DNA from: an uncultured Lachnospiraceae bacterium
GTDB lineage: Bacteria > Bacillota > Clostridia > Lachnospirales > Lachnospiraceae
Length of the DNA stretch: 62,792 nucleotides
Direction: 5' to 3'
Assembly (NCBI GenBank): GCA_900315055.1
Contig: OMXP01000022.1
Location: forward strand, 1-62,792
Shown: piece by piece, positions 1 through 9,088 of the stretch
Layout of the letters: each line of letters starts with the position of its first letter
How positions within the stretch are numbered: position 1 is the stretch's first letter
Made by a program: the position numbers and the translations under genes
The notes under the pieces: model-generated
What the model was told of the DNA's origin: nothing
The model's database searches: none
Seen by the model: only the letters and a program-made list of their open reading frames with translations

Positions 1-4
1 GTAC

Positions 5-44
5 AAAAAAGGGATTTGAAAACTTATGTATAGCTTTCAAATCC
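5..44 (-). terminator. Intrinsic terminator after rqcP
   Basis: A perfect 10-bp inverted repeat (12-21 and 35-44) is followed on the minus strand by a run of six T (5-10). It lies 56 bases past the rqcP stop and would end the hup-rqcP transcript. Confidence 0.8.
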
Positions 45-99
45 TTGAGAAACTCAACGATTATTGGTCTTCAAAATTTACTTCATGAAAGACCCCTGC

Positions 100-339
100 T
101 CAGAGCGGACGGAACAGATCCGCCGCCTCGCCCTTCTTTACGGTCTCCTGGACGGAGAGCACCTCGACCTTCGTCGTGCGGTCGCCGAACGAGATCTCAA
201 TCGTATCCCCGGTCTTTACCTCCGCCGAGGCTCTTGCCACCTTTCCGTTCAGCAGCACCCGCCCGTTGTCGCAGGCCTCATTGGCCACGGTCCTTCGCTT
301 GATGAGTCTTGATACCTTCAGATATTTATCGAGCCGCAT
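100..339 (-). CDS. rqcP: S4-domain RNA-binding protein, RqcP/YabO-like
   Basis: A 79-residue protein that is almost entirely one S4 RNA-binding fold. It opens with MRLDKYLKVSRLIKRRT and carries the LLNGK turn near residue 30. In Bacillus, RqcP (formerly YabO) binds the 50S subunit next to RqcH and helps add C-terminal alanine tails to stalled nascent chains. The gene follows hup at 86 bases, the order usual in clostridia, and has an AGAGGT ribosome binding site before the ATG. A weak hairpin lies between hup and this gene. The short Hsp15-type S4 proteins are related, but length and context favour RqcP. Confidence 0.85.
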   Translation of the reverse strand: MRLDKYLKVSRLIKRRTVANEACDNGRVLLNGKVARASAEVKTGDTIEISFGDRTTKVEVLSVQETVKKGEAADLFRPL

Positions 340-355
340 AATACCTCTTGGGATG

Positions 356-385
356 AAAATACTCCGGAGCCAGAAGACTCCGGAG
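356..385 (-). terminator. Weak terminator or attenuator between hup and rqcP
   Basis: Two copies of CTCCGGAG (362-369 and 378-385) can pair as an 8-bp stem with an 8-base loop. On the minus strand they are followed by TATTTTC. The short U-tract suggests partial termination that would let HU outnumber RqcP. Confidence 0.5.
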
Positions 386-424
386 CACGCATTTCAGTTA
401 CCAGTGTTGAACGCAGATGAGGGA

Positions 425-700
425 TTACTCGTTGATGGAATCCTTCAGAGCCTTGCCTGCCTTGAACTTCGGTGCCTTGGAGGCAGCGATCTTCATGGCC
501 TCGCCGGTGTGAGGGTTTCTGCCCTCTCTCTCAGCTCTCTCGGAAACCTCGAACGAACCAAAGCCGACGATCTGAACGCGCTCGCCCTTCTTCAGCTCTT
601 CCGCAATAACCTCGGTGAAAGCCGTCAGTGCCTTCTCGGAATCCTTCTTGGTCAGCCCCGACTTCTCTGCCATAGCGGAAATTAACTCAGTCTTGTTCAT
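425..700 (-). CDS. hup: HU-family DNA-binding protein
   Basis: A 91-residue histone-like protein that bends and compacts DNA as a homodimer. It begins MNKTELISAMAEKSGLTKKD and carries the HU signature near residues 46-65 (GFGSFEVSERAEREGRNPHTG), whose arm contains the proline-adjacent DNA-intercalating loop. Length is normal for HU (about 90). An AGGAGG site lies just before the ATG. It has its own near-consensus promoter at 781-809 and is followed by rqcP. IHF is unlikely because the sequence is closest in form to Bacillota HBsu. Confidence 0.95.
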   Translation of the reverse strand: MNKTELISAMAEKSGLTKKDSEKALTAFTEVIAEELKKGERVQIVGFGSFEVSERAEREGRNPHTGEAMKIAASKAPKFKAGKALKDSINE

Positions 701-780
701 ATAGTCCTCCTGAATGATTTTATCCTGTTCATCTGCCTGCTGCCTTAAAATCGGTCACCCGGGCAGGCAGGCTAACAACA

Positions 781-809
781 TTTATAAGCGAACCTCCCTG
801 CTTTGTCAA
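781..809 (-). promoter_or_regulatory. Sigma-A promoter of hup
   Basis: On the minus strand TTGACA (809-804), a 17-bp spacer and TATAAA (786-781) form a near-perfect vegetative promoter. The start site would be near 774, leaving a leader of about 75 bases before the hup ATG. Confidence 0.85.
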
Positions 810-835
810 GAATATTCCCCCAACTTGAGCCGTTT

Positions 836-2188
836 TCAGGGCTTTTCCGGGGTCCTCACATACGTGGCAAGAAGATAGTCTCTGCTGTTGTGGGAGGGAT
901 TAGTCAGGACATCGTCCAGCATCTTCTGCAGGATCTGTCCCATCCCGCGTCCCGGCTTTACGCCAAGATCCGTCAGGTCCTTTCCCTTCACCGCAAGGCT
1001 CTTGAGAGAGAGACAGTCGCCCCTGGCGATGATTCTCTCATAGAGCTTCCTCCAGCAAAGGATGCGCTCTTTCTTCTCCTGTGCCTTAAAGGTGCTCTGC
1101 GCGGCAAGGTCCGCTTCCTTCACCTCAAGAAGCAGCGGGAACAGGTCCTCTCCGACCGCGACAATCCCTCTCCGGACGCCCTCCTCGGTGTCCTCCATGT
1201 TCCGGTCGTGGAAGGAGACAAGCCGCACCACTTTGTTTCTGGTGTCGTTGTCGTATTTGAGTCTCTTCAGGATCTCATCCGCCATCTTCGCGCCGAGGGC
1301 CACATGGCCGTGGAAGTGGTCGATGCCGTTTTCATCCGTTGTCCTGCACTGCGGCTTTCCGATGTCATGAAGAAGCATCGTAAGACGAAGCACTTTGTCG
1401 CTTCGTACCGCGCAGAGTGCATGGATGATGTGCTCTCCCACCGTATAGCAGTGATGGGGGTTGTGCTGCTCGCAGGTCATGCAGGCGTCAAACTCCGGAA
1501 GGAACTGCGCCGTGAGTCCCGTCTCATACAGAACCCTCATTTCCTCCGGGTGATCGGAGACAAGGAGCTTTTCCAGTTCCACGCGGGTCCGCTCCGCGGA
1601 GACCTTCCGAAGGTTCGGGGCAAGGGCACGGATCCCTTGAAGGGTCTTCTTTTCGATGACGGCATCAAGCTGCGCCGCAAAGCGCACCGCCCGCATCATG
1701 CGAAGGGCATCCTCCGTAAAGCGCTCTGTCGGATCCCCGACCGCGCGGATGACGCGTGCTTTCAGATCCTCGAGGCCCCCGAAGAGATCGATGAGCCCCG
1801 TCTCTTCACTGTAGGCCATGGCATTGACGGTAAAATCCCGTCGCTTCAGGTCCTCGTCAAGGCTTGCGGTGAAGGTCACGCTCTTCGGGTGGCGGCCGTC
1901 CTCATAGGCCCCGTCGATCCGGTAGGTCGTCACCTCGAACCCCTCATTTCCGATGAGGACCGTCACGGTGCCGTGCCTGATGCCCGTATCCACCGTGCGG
2001 CGAAACAGCGCCTTGACCTCGTTCGGCTTTGCGCTGGTTGTGATATCCCAGTCCTGCGGTGTGTGCATGAGGATCGAATCCCGCACGCACCCGCCGACGA
2101 CATAGGCTTCAAATCCGGCCCCGTGAAGAGTTTTGAGCACCTGCCCCGCTCCCTCCGGAACCCGGATCGTGATTGTGTTCTTTTCCAT
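836..2188 (-). CDS. cca: CCA tRNA nucleotidyltransferase
   Basis: A 450-residue class II CCA-adding enzyme that builds or repairs the 3' CCA end of tRNAs from CTP and ATP. Near residue 31 is VVGGCVRDSIL, followed by the catalytic DWDITT (DxD) pair. The RRDFTVNAMAY motif near 115 and the RFTEDALRMMRAVRFA block near 158 are typical. An HD-domain motif (LLHDIGKP) near residue 273 suggests phosphatase or phosphodiesterase activity of the HD-containing subtype. It starts 13 bases after the GGDEF gene, so the two are probably co-transcribed. Confidence 0.93.
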   Translation of the reverse strand: MEKNTITIRVPEGAGQVLKTLHGAGFEAYVVGGCVRDSILMHTPQDWDITTSAKPNEVKALFRRTVDTGIRHGTVTVLIGNEGFEVTTYRIDGAYEDGRHPKSVTFTASLDEDLKRRDFTVNAMAYSEETGLIDLFGGLEDLKARVIRAVGDPTERFTEDALRMMRAVRFAAQLDAVIEKKTLQGIRALAPNLRKVSAERTRVELEKLLVSDHPEEMRVLYETGLTAQFLPEFDACMTCEQHNPHHCYTVGEHIIHALCAVRSDKVLRLTMLLHDIGKPQCRTTDENGIDHFHGHVALGAKMADEILKRLKYDNDTRNKVVRLVSFHDRNMEDTEEGVRRGIVAVGEDLFPLLLEVKEADLAAQSTFKAQEKKERILCWRKLYERIIARGDCLSLKSLAVKGKDLTDLGVKPGRGMGQILQKMLDDVLTNPSHNSRDYLLATYVRTPEKP

Positions 2189-2201
2189 CTTGTCTTTCTG
2201 T

Positions 2202-3245
2202 TCAGATCTGCACGACGTGCTGGTAATCTCCGTTGGAGATCTGATAGGTTGCCTTGCCGTGCTGCTTTACATCGTAGAGCAGGTGATCGGCGGCGGTATA
2301 GAGCGCCTCATAGCTTGGCCAGGAGCCGAGGTTTACGATGCAGCCCATGGAGACCGAGAGCATGTACCCGGCCTTCGGGTCGAGGACCACCTCACCGATG
2401 CGCCTCTCCACCTCGGCCAGCTTCTTCTCCACGGTGCGCACATCCTGCATGTCCACCGCATAGACGGCAAACTCATCGCCGCCGAGGCGGAAAATGATAT
2501 TTCCCGTCTTCTCGGGCTCAAAAACCTCCCGCAGCACATCGGCAAGAGAACGCAGCGCCGCATCGCCCATCTGATGTCCGAAGGCATCGTTCACGTGCTT
2601 GAAGTTGTCGAAGTCAATCATGATAAAGGAGCCGGACTGTCCCCCGTGGACCATGGTGCCGATGGTGTTGATGGCACTGCGGTTGTACAGGCCGGTGAGG
2701 GGATCGTGGGTGGCATCCTTTGCGATGTGCATGTTCATGGTGAGGACTGTCGTGCGGTACATGACCGAGAAGCAGGCCGCAGTAATCCCGATCGCCGTGA
2801 GGACCAGGTCCCCGATGAGCACCTCTCCCCTGCGGGCTGCGATGGTCATCGCCAGATGCCCCAGGGCCTCCCAGGTCAGCAGCATGAACACCCGTCCCGG
2901 CACATCGGAGATGAGCGGGAACAGAATGGCAAACAGCAGCGGAATCATGTAGTTGGGCGCATCGGTCTGTGTAAAGTCATAGACGACGCTTGCGAGCAGC
3001 AGCGTGATGCCGACCAGGAGATAGATTGCAAGACGCGGATGCTTCCTGATGGAATCGCGCTCCGAGATATAGACGTCGAGAACGACAAAGAAGTAGATTC
3101 CCATCTCCACCGCTCCGCCGTAGCGCGGCAGTGCCGAAAAGACGAGCTGCAGCATGAGCCCGATCCCCGCAAAGAGAAGTCCCAGGCACGCGATGCGGCG
3201 GAAAGCCGTGACGTTGAGATCCTTTGTGATCTCATTCTCCTTCAT
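2202..3245 (-). CDS. Membrane GGDEF protein, probable diguanylate cyclase
   Basis: About 347 residues: five to six membrane segments in the first 170, then a GGDEF domain. The domain holds DPLTGLYNRSA, the IMIDFDNFKHVND metal-binding Asp region and an intact RLGGDEFAVYA active site. It should make cyclic di-GMP from two GTP. No inhibitory RxxD site was verified. The ATG at 3245 has a GGAAGG site. A TTG at 3311 in the same frame would add 22 residues (LNVKAKNLVQDLRAKLYPEGL) and has an AAGGG upstream, so the start is uncertain. It sits upstream of cca with a 13-base gap. No PilZ or EAL partner lies in the window. Confidence 0.88.
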   Translation of the reverse strand: MKENEITKDLNVTAFRRIACLGLLFAGIGLMLQLVFSALPRYGGAVEMGIYFFVVLDVYISERDSIRKHPRLAIYLLVGITLLLASVVYDFTQTDAPNYMIPLLFAILFPLISDVPGRVFMLLTWEALGHLAMTIAARRGEVLIGDLVLTAIGITAACFSVMYRTTVLTMNMHIAKDATHDPLTGLYNRSAINTIGTMVHGGQSGSFIMIDFDNFKHVNDAFGHQMGDAALRSLADVLREVFEPEKTGNIIFRLGGDEFAVYAVDMQDVRTVEKKLAEVERRIGEVVLDPKAGYMLSVSMGCIVNLGSWPSYEALYTAADHLLYDVKQHGKATYQISNGDYQHVVQI

Positions 3246-3311
3246 CAGGCCTTCCGGGTACAGCTTTGCCCTCAGATCCTGAACTAAATTTTTGGCTTTG
3301 ACGTTTAACAA

Positions 3312-3650
3312 CCCTTGCTACCCCCGGACCGAGCAGAGACCTCTCTGCTCCCGACAATATCAAGTGACATTTTATGCAGGCGGAACCCAGAATTAGCTCC
3401 CCTTCGGAAGGCAAAATGACGCGGCACTGGAAGGAAAAATGATCGTGTCTCCAGAAGTTATCGTCGAGGCGGTGCTTTCCTGGATAGGTGATTTTTTCCT
3501 TTCCGGGGGCTTACCCAAGATGGCTACCTGCAGTGAGTCAAAACAATTTACCGTTTGCAATTTTACCCTGATTCGGTCATTTTCGCTACCATTTTGCCTG
3601 TTTGTGTCTGTTTTTGGTAGATTTTACACAGTTTGAGACACACTCTTGGG
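3312..3650. other. Gene-free stretch upstream of the GGDEF gene
   Basis: No credible coding frame is visible. The stretch holds a perfect 20-bp palindrome at 3331-3350 just upstream of the GGDEF gene, and otherwise AT-richer sequence between that gene and the proS terminator. I saw no GEMM-type cyclic di-GMP riboswitch core. Confidence 0.5.
3331..3350. repeat. Perfect 20-bp palindrome before the GGDEF gene
   Basis: GAGCAGAGA, CC, TCTCTGCTC: two 9-base arms around two bases. It lies 19 bases upstream of the alternative TTG start and 85 bases upstream of the ATG. It could be an operator or a leader hairpin. There is no U-tract, so it is not a terminator. Confidence 0.6.
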
Positions 3651-3651
3651 C

Positions 3652-3680
3652 AAAAAAACAGCCGGCGAATTCGCCGGCCG
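3652..3680 (-). terminator. Intrinsic terminator after proS
   Basis: The perfect stem GCCGGC-GAATTC-GCCGGC (3661-3678) is followed on the minus strand by TG and seven T (3658-3652). It ends the long recD2-to-proS transcription run, about 90 bases past the proS stop. Confidence 0.85.
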
Positions 3681-3769
3681 TATCTTTCCACAAAGAATCA
3701 GACTTTTATCAGGCGTTTTGAACGGATCGCAACTGACCCACCAGCGGATCGGTGCTGATCTGCTTTTGA

Positions 3770-5203
3770 TCAGTATGCTTTCGCCCAGTAGACCATCTTC
3801 TTTGCAGGCTTTCCGCAGCACACGCAGGTGCCGGAGAGGTTCTCCTGCTCGAACGGGATGCAGCGGCTGGTGACGCCGTACATCTCCTTGATCTTGTCCT
3901 CGCAGGCTCTGTCGCCGCACCACATGGCCTTGACGAAGCCGTTGCCCTTGTCGAAGGTGTTTTTGAACTCCTCGGGCGTGGTTGCCGTGTAGGTCAGCTC
4001 ATCCATGTGGGCCTTTGCCTTCTCGTACATTTCCTTCTGCATGGCCTCAAGGGTCTTTGCCACGGCATCGGCGATGCCCTCGATCGGGGTCTCGATCTTT
4101 TCAGAGGTATCGCGGCGGACGATGACGCACTTGCCGTTCTGGATATCCCTCGGTCCGATCTCGATACGGACCGGAATGCCGCGCATCTCCTGCTCTGCAA
4201 ACTTGAATCCCGGGCTCTTGTCGGTGTCGTCGACCTTCACGCGGAAGTTCGAGAGCATGCCGGCAAGCTCTCTTGCCTTCTCGAGGACGCCTTCCTTTCT
4301 CTGCTGCACCGGAACGATGCAGACCTGGATGGGAGCAATCTTCGGCGGAATCACGAGGCCGCGGTTGTCGCCGTGGACCATGATCATGGCGCCGATGACA
4401 CGGGTCGTCATGCCCCAGGAGGTCTGCCAGACGAACTTCGGCTGGTTGTCCCTGTCCTGGAACTGGATGTTGTAGGCCTTTGCGAACTTCTGTCCGAAGA
4501 AGTGGCTCGTGCCGGACTGCAGGGCTCTGCCGTCGTGCATCAGTGCCTCGACGGTGTAGGTTGCCTCGGCACCCGCAAACTTCTCCTTCTCGGTCTTCTG
4601 TCCCTTGATGACCGGGATGGCCATATCCTCGGCAAGGAAATCGGCATAGACGTTCAGCATCTGCTGCGTGCGCTCTTCTGCCTCTTCCTTTGTCGCGTGG
4701 ATCGTGTGGCCTTCCTGCCACAGGAACTCGCGGGAGCGGAGGAACGGTCTTGTCTCCTTCTCCCAGCGGACCACCGAGCACCACTGGTTGTACAGGCGGG
4801 GCAGGTCGCGGTAGGAGTGGACGTCCTGGCTGTAGAAATCAGAGAACACGGTCTCCGACGTGGGACGGACGCACAGGCGCTCCGTCAGGGGCTCCGTGCC
4901 GCCCGCGGTGACCCAGGCGACCTCCGGCGCAAAGCCGTTCACCAGCTCGCCTTCCTTCTGCATGAGGCTCTCCGGGATCAGCATCGGCATGTAGACGTTC
5001 TGGACGCCGGTCGCCTTGAATCTCTCATCGAGGAGCTTCTGGATGTTCTCCCAGATGGCGTAGCCGTAGGGCTTGATCACCATGAAGCCCTTGATCTGAC
5101 TGTAGGCGATGAGCTCCGCCTTGATGCACACGTCGGTATACCACTGGGTGAAATCCTCGTCCATCGACGTGATTTCCTGGACGAGTTTCTTCTGATCTGC
5201 CAT
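3770..5203 (-). CDS. proS: Prolyl-tRNA synthetase, archaeal/eukaryotic-type (ProS type 3)
   Basis: A 477-residue class II synthetase that charges tRNA-Pro. It begins [25 protein letters not shown], typical of the short eukaryote-like form, which lacks the editing insertion of the 570-residue bacterial form. Motif 2 is visible near [32 protein letters not shown] (about 130-160), and motif 3 near [17 protein letters not shown] (about 275). The C-terminal part has a Cys-containing zinc-like end (CGDRAC near 433 and CVCCGKP near 463). A strong AAGGAG site precedes the ATG. It is the last gene of the long run and has no T-box in its 73-base upstream gap. Confidence 0.95.
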   Translation of the reverse strand: MADQKKLVQEITSMDEDFTQWYTDVCIKAELIAYSQIKGFMVIKPYGYAIWENIQKLLDERFKATGVQNVYMPMLIPESLMQKEGELVNGFAPEVAWVTAGGTEPLTERLCVRPTSETVFSDFYSQDVHSYRDLPRLYNQWCSVVRWEKETRPFLRSREFLWQEGHTIHATKEEAEERTQQMLNVYADFLAEDMAIPVIKGQKTEKEKFAGAEATYTVEALMHDGRALQSGTSHFFGQKFAKAYNIQFQDRDNQPKFVWQTSWGMTTRVIGAMIMVHGDNRGLVIPPKIAPIQVCIVPVQQRKEGVLEKARELAGMLSNFRVKVDDTDKSPGFKFAEQEMRGIPVRIEIGPRDIQNGKCVIVRRDTSEKIETPIEGIADAVAKTLEAMQKEMYEKAKAHMDELTYTATTPEEFKNTFDKGNGFVKAMWCGDRACEDKIKEMYGVTSRCIPFEQENLSGTCVCCGKPAKKMVYWAKAY

Positions 5204-5276
5204 GAATCCTTCTCCTTCTCACAAAACATTCATTATCAAACGGAAAATCCCTGCGTATTATCGTAGCGAAGCGCTG

Positions 5277-5711
5277 CTATTGCAAGGGCGTGCCCTGTTT
5301 TTTCTCCCCGAGGCAGAACATCGTGAACACCCCGAGGGTCAGCTGCCGTCCGGCAGCATCAAAGGTTGTAACCTCCACGATGCAGCTCGACCTCCCGCGC
5401 TTTATGACGCGGCTCCTTGCGGTAAGTCTCTCACCCGCCTTCCCGGAGGAGAGGTAGTGGAAGTCCGCGCACTGGGTCACATAGCGCCTGTTGTCGGCGC
5501 GCGCCGTGATCCCCGCGCAGCTGTCCGAGATCGTGTACAGGACGCCGCCGTGGATCATGCCGTAGGGATTGGTCTCCTCATCCCGTACCGGGTCGAGGAC
5601 AAGCTCTGCGCCGTTCAGACTTACCTTCACGGGCTTTATGCCGAGCATCTCCATGAACGGCACGCGCTCGACTCTCGAGAGCAGTTCCTCATCATTGTCC
5701 CTGTTTTCCAT
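5277..5711 (-). CDS. PaaI-type hotdog thioesterase
   Basis: A 144-residue hotdog-fold protein of the PaaI/YbdB acyl-CoA thioesterase family. The family pattern is seen at NPYGMIHGGVLYTISDSCAGI (about residues 47-67), with the HGG turn and the acidic residue of the central helix. It probably hydrolyses an acyl- or aryl-CoA in the cytosol; the substrate cannot be read from sequence. It starts one base after the leuA stop with a weak ribosome binding site, so it is probably translationally coupled to leuA. Confidence 0.85.
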   Translation of the reverse strand: MENRDNDEELLSRVERVPFMEMLGIKPVKVSLNGAELVLDPVRDEETNPYGMIHGGVLYTISDSCAGITARADNRRYVTQCADFHYLSSGKAGERLTARSRVIKRGRSSCIVEVTTFDAAGRQLTLGVFTMFCLGEKKQGTPLQ

Positions 5712-5712
5712 A

Positions 5713-7413
5713 TCAGAAATTCCGGAAGCTCTCGGTCGCGGAGCCGACGCCCAGCCGGTTCATCGCCGAGAACATGGCCCGGACCGAGGCTCTCGTGATG
5801 TTGCTCGAGACGCCGACGCCGTAGGTTGCCCTGCCGGTGTCCACATCCATCAGATGGATGTAGGATGCTGCCTGCGCATCGGATCCGGACTTTAAGGCGT
5901 GCTCCTCGTAGTCGAGGATGCGAACGTTCGCGTTCAGGCTGATCTGGAAGCCGCGGCGCACCGCATCCAGAGGGCCGTTGCCGACTGCCGTGAAGACCTT
6001 CTCCTCGCCGTGGTCGGTGTAGGTCACCGTGACCTCGGTGTCGAACTCGGTCTCCGTCTCGCCGGAAAGATCCCTGACCATCAGGCGGCGGAAATGCAGC
6101 GGCTCCTTGCGGTCGAGATACTCTCTGCGGAAATCCGCCATGATCTCGTCCGGACGGACCTCGCCTTCTTTCTCGGACTGCACCTGCACGACGTCTGCGA
6201 ACTCACGCTGCATGGCCTTGGGGAGCTTGAAGCCGAAGTACGTGTCCATGACAAAGGCGACGCCGCCCTTGCCGGACTGGCTGTTGATGCGGACGATCGG
6301 CTCGTACTTTCTGCCGATATCCGCGGGGTCGATCGGAAGATAGGGCACCTGCCAGATCGTTGAATGGCGCTCCTGCATCGCGTGGAGTCCCTTGTTGATC
6401 GCGTCCTGGTGAGAGCCGGAGAATGCGGTGAACACGAGCTGTCCCGCATAGGGGTGGCGCGGGTCGACCTTCATCTTCGTGCACTTCTCGCAGACATCGA
6501 TGATCTCGTTGATGTTCTCGAGGTTGAGCTTCGGATCGATTCCCTGTGAAAACATGTTGTAGGCAACCGTCAGGATATCGACATTGCCGGTCCGCTCGCC
6601 GTTTCCAAGCAGCGTTCCCTCGACGCGCTGTGCGCCCGCAAGAAGGGCCAGCTCCGTTGCCGCAACGCCCTCGCCTCTGTCATTGTGCGGGTGGACGGAG
6701 AGGGTGATGGTATCCCGGTTCTTAAAGTGCGTCGAGCAGTACTCGATCTGATCCGCGTACACGTTCGGGGTGTTCATCTCCACCGTGGAGGGGAGATTGA
6801 GGATGATCGGGTTCTCCTTTGTGGGCTCCCATACATCCTGCACGGCCGTGCAGATGTCCACGGCAAAGTCCATCTCGGTGCCGGTAAAGCTCTCCGGAGA
6901 GTACTCGAGGATGATCTTCCCCGGGAAGTCCTTTGCGCGCTCCTTCACCCACTTCGTGCCCTGCACCGCGATGTCGATGATCTCCTTCCGGTCCTTGTGG
7001 AAGACCACGTCCCGCTGGAGGGTCGAGGTGGAGTTGTAGATGTGGACGATCGCCTGGCTGCAGCCCTGGATGCACTCAAAGGTGCGCGCGATCTGCTCTT
7101 CCCTGCACTGGGCAAGGACCTGAACCTTCACATCCTCCGGGATGCGCTTCTCATCGATGAGCCTTCGAAGGAAGTCATATTCGATCTGGCTGGCCGACGG
7201 GAAACCGACCTCCACCTGCCTGAAGCCAAGCTTCATGAGCAGGTTCCACATGGTGAGCTTTTCACTGACGGTCATCGGATCGATGAGCGCCTGATTGCCG
7301 TCGCGAAGATCCACCGAGACCCACTCCGGGGCCTTCTCGATCTCCCTGTCCGGCCAGGTGCGCTCCGGGAAACGGAGCACGGGATTCTTCTGATATCGCT
7401 GTACGTTAAGCAT
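5713..7413 (-). CDS. leuA: 2-isopropylmalate synthase, long form
   Basis: A 566-residue enzyme that condenses acetyl-CoA with 2-oxoisovalerate, the first committed step of leucine synthesis. Near residue 29 is VSVDLRDGNQALIDPM (DRDGxQ-like metal and substrate motif), and near 257 is the metal-binding LSVHPHNDRG. The last 130 residues form the LeuA allosteric domain that normally senses leucine. The length matches the long type found in actinobacteria and many clostridia, not the 510-residue E. coli type. I chose the ATG at 7413 (MLNVQRYQK) because an AGAGGAC site lies 5-10 bases upstream. leuB, leuC and leuD are not in the window, and HPr precedes it by 22 bases. Confidence 0.93.
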   Translation of the reverse strand: MLNVQRYQKNPVLRFPERTWPDREIEKAPEWVSVDLRDGNQALIDPMTVSEKLTMWNLLMKLGFRQVEVGFPSASQIEYDFLRRLIDEKRIPEDVKVQVLAQCREEQIARTFECIQGCSQAIVHIYNSTSTLQRDVVFHKDRKEIIDIAVQGTKWVKERAKDFPGKIILEYSPESFTGTEMDFAVDICTAVQDVWEPTKENPIILNLPSTVEMNTPNVYADQIEYCSTHFKNRDTITLSVHPHNDRGEGVAATELALLAGAQRVEGTLLGNGERTGNVDILTVAYNMFSQGIDPKLNLENINEIIDVCEKCTKMKVDPRHPYAGQLVFTAFSGSHQDAINKGLHAMQERHSTIWQVPYLPIDPADIGRKYEPIVRINSQSGKGGVAFVMDTYFGFKLPKAMQREFADVVQVQSEKEGEVRPDEIMADFRREYLDRKEPLHFRRLMVRDLSGETETEFDTEVTVTYTDHGEEKVFTAVGNGPLDAVRRGFQISLNANVRILDYEEHALKSGSDAQAASYIHLMDVDTGRATYGVGVSSNITRASVRAMFSAMNRLGVGSATESFRNF

Positions 7414-7435
7414 GTTGTCTGTCCTCTTTCTGTGT

Positions 7436-7702
7436 CTATCCTTCGCCAAGTCCGCTCTCAAAATCGGCCACGAGCGTGTCAAGGGCCTGCTGTTCGTCCA
7501 CACCGTCGCAGATCAGTTCGATCTCATCGCCGGATTTCACGCAGGCGCCCAGAACCGAGAGAACGCTCTTGGCATTGGCCATTGTGTCCTTGAAACGAAA
7601 CTGTACGGAGCACTGAAACTTCTCCGCCTCTTCACATAAAAAACCGGCGGGCCTTAGGTGCAGCCCGGTCGGATTCTTGACTTTCACCTTTCTGCTGACC
7701 AT
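7436..7702 (-). CDS. ptsH: HPr phosphocarrier protein
   Basis: An 88-residue PTS phosphocarrier. The active-site His15 lies in NPTGLHLRPAG and the regulatory Ser46 lies in ANAKSVLSVLG. Both sites are present, so it can accept phosphate from enzyme I and be phosphorylated by HPr kinase to act with CcpA. This argues against Crh, which lacks the histidine. Unusually, ptsI is not adjacent; the gene sits between glmM and leuA. It starts 33 bases after glmM. Confidence 0.9.
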   Translation of the reverse strand: MVSRKVKVKNPTGLHLRPAGFLCEEAEKFQCSVQFRFKDTMANAKSVLSVLGACVKSGDEIELICDGVDEQQALDTLVADFESGLGEG

Positions 7703-7735
7703 TGTTTCTCCCCGATCACGGCAAGTCTGATTTTG

Positions 7736-9088
7736 TTACGCCATGGTCTTTTCGATAAAGGCGGCGAGGTCCTCTGCCTTCTTCTGGATCTCCTGCTGAT
7801 CCTCGCCCTCGATCATCACGCGAACCAGAGGCTCCGTGCCAGAGGGGCGGATGAGGACGCGGCCCTTGCCGTCGAACTGTGCCTCGAGAGCGTGGATCCG
7901 ATCCATGATCTCGGGGTACTCCGTGTAATGTTCCTTCTTCGTGTTTGCAACCTTCGCGTTGACGAGCGCCTGCGGGTACATGCGGCAGACTGAGGAAAGC
8001 TCGGAAAGCGGCTTTTTCGTCTCCGCCATCACGCGTGCAAGGTGCAGTGCCGAGAGCAGGCCGTCGCCGGTGGTGTTCTCGTCGAGCAGGATGATGTGGC
8101 CCGACTGTTCGCCGCCGATGTTGCCGCCGATCTCCTGCATGTGCTCGAGCACGTACCGGTCACCGACCTTTGTCTGGTCGATCTGAATTCCCTGCTCCTT
8201 CCCCATGAGGTAGAAGCCGAGGTTTGTCATCACCGTGACGGTGATGGTGTTCTTCTTGAGATCCCCTCTCTTCTTCATGTCGAGCCCGAGGATCGCCATG
8301 ATCTGATCGCCGTTGACCTCTTTGCCCGTCTCGTCGATTGCAAGGAACCGGTCTGCATCGCCGTCGAAGGCAAAGCCCGCATCGGCCTTTTCCTTCAGCA
8401 CCGTCTCCTTCAGGCTCTCCAGGTGTGTCGAGCCGCAGTTTTTGTTGATGTTCGTGCCGTTCGGGTCGTTGTGGATCGGGATCACCGTGGCACCAAGCCT
8501 TGTCAGGGCATCGATGTTCGTGCGGTAGGATGCGCCCTCCGCGGTGTCCACCACCAGCTTCATGCCGGAAAGGTCCACCGGCACCGTCTCCACCGCGTGG
8601 TCCACGTATTCGTGGTACGCCTCAAACCGGTACTCGATGCGGCCGACGCCCTCTCCCGTGGGGAAGGTGATGTCCGCCATGTTGCTTTTGATCTGTGCCT
8701 CGATCTCGTCCTCGACCGCATCCGGGAGCTTGAAGCCGTTGCCGTCGAAAAACTTGATTCCGTTGAACTCCATCGGGTTGTGGGAGGCACTGATCACGAC
8801 GCCCGCGTCGGCATGGTGCTTCTTTGCAAGGAAGGCCACCGCCGGGGTCGGCAGGACGCCGAGATAGATCACGTTCGCGCCCACGCTGCAGGCACCCGCC
8901 ATCAGGGCACTCGCGAGCATGTCGCCGGAGAGCCTCGTATCACAGCCGACGAGGATCGTCGGCCGGTGCGCGTTTCCGCGCCGGGAAAGGACGAAGGCGC
9001 CTGCCATGCCAAGCTGCATTGCAAGGGATGGCGTCAGCTCGTCATTGGCAACGCCTCTTACTCCGTCCGTACCAAACATTCTGCTCAT
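7736..9088 (-). CDS. glmM: Phosphoglucosamine mutase
   Basis: A 450-residue enzyme that interconverts glucosamine-6-phosphate and glucosamine-1-phosphate for peptidoglycan precursors. It begins MSRMFGTDGVRG and has the phosphoserine loop VVISASHNP with the catalytic Ser at about 102. The metal-binding loop DGDADRF is near 245 and the phosphate-binding RPSGTEPLVRVM near the end. The ATG at 9088 overlaps the cdaR stop by 4 bases (ATGA), indicating coupling. In Bacillota, GlmM binds and modulates CdaA, which fits the adjacency. Confidence 0.96.
   Translation of the reverse strand: MSRMFGTDGVRGVANDELTPSLAMQLGMAGAFVLSRRGNAHRPTILVGCDTRLSGDMLASALMAGACSVGANVIYLGVLPTPAVAFLAKKHHADAGVVISASHNPMEFNGIKFFDGNGFKLPDAVEDEIEAQIKSNMADITFPTGEGVGRIEYRFEAYHEYVDHAVETVPVDLSGMKLVVDTAEGASYRTNIDALTRLGATVIPIHNDPNGTNINKNCGSTHLESLKETVLKEKADAGFAFDGDADRFLAIDETGKEVNGDQIMAILGLDMKKRGDLKKNTITVTVMTNLGFYLMGKEQGIQIDQTKVGDRYVLEHMQEIGGNIGGEQSGHIILLDENTTGDGLLSALHLARVMAETKKPLSELSSVCRMYPQALVNAKVANTKKEHYTEYPEIMDRIHALEAQFDGKGRVLIRPSGTEPLVRVMIEGEDQQEIQKKAEDLAAFIEKTMA

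Noticed and set aside
803..2497. Long plus-strand frame opposite cca
   Set aside because: It is the antisense shadow of cca and the start of the GGDEF gene; the protein is low in hydrophobic order, has no motif and lacks a binding site.
3246..3650. Cyclic di-GMP riboswitch before the GGDEF gene
   Set aside because: I looked for the GEMM core with its conserved GNRA-type and CAAA elements on the minus strand and did not find it.
5204..5276. T-box leader for proS
   Set aside because: The gap of 73 bases is too short and has no T-box sequence or terminator pair.
7436..7702. Crh rather than HPr
   Set aside because: His15 and Ser46 are both present; Crh lacks the catalytic histidine.
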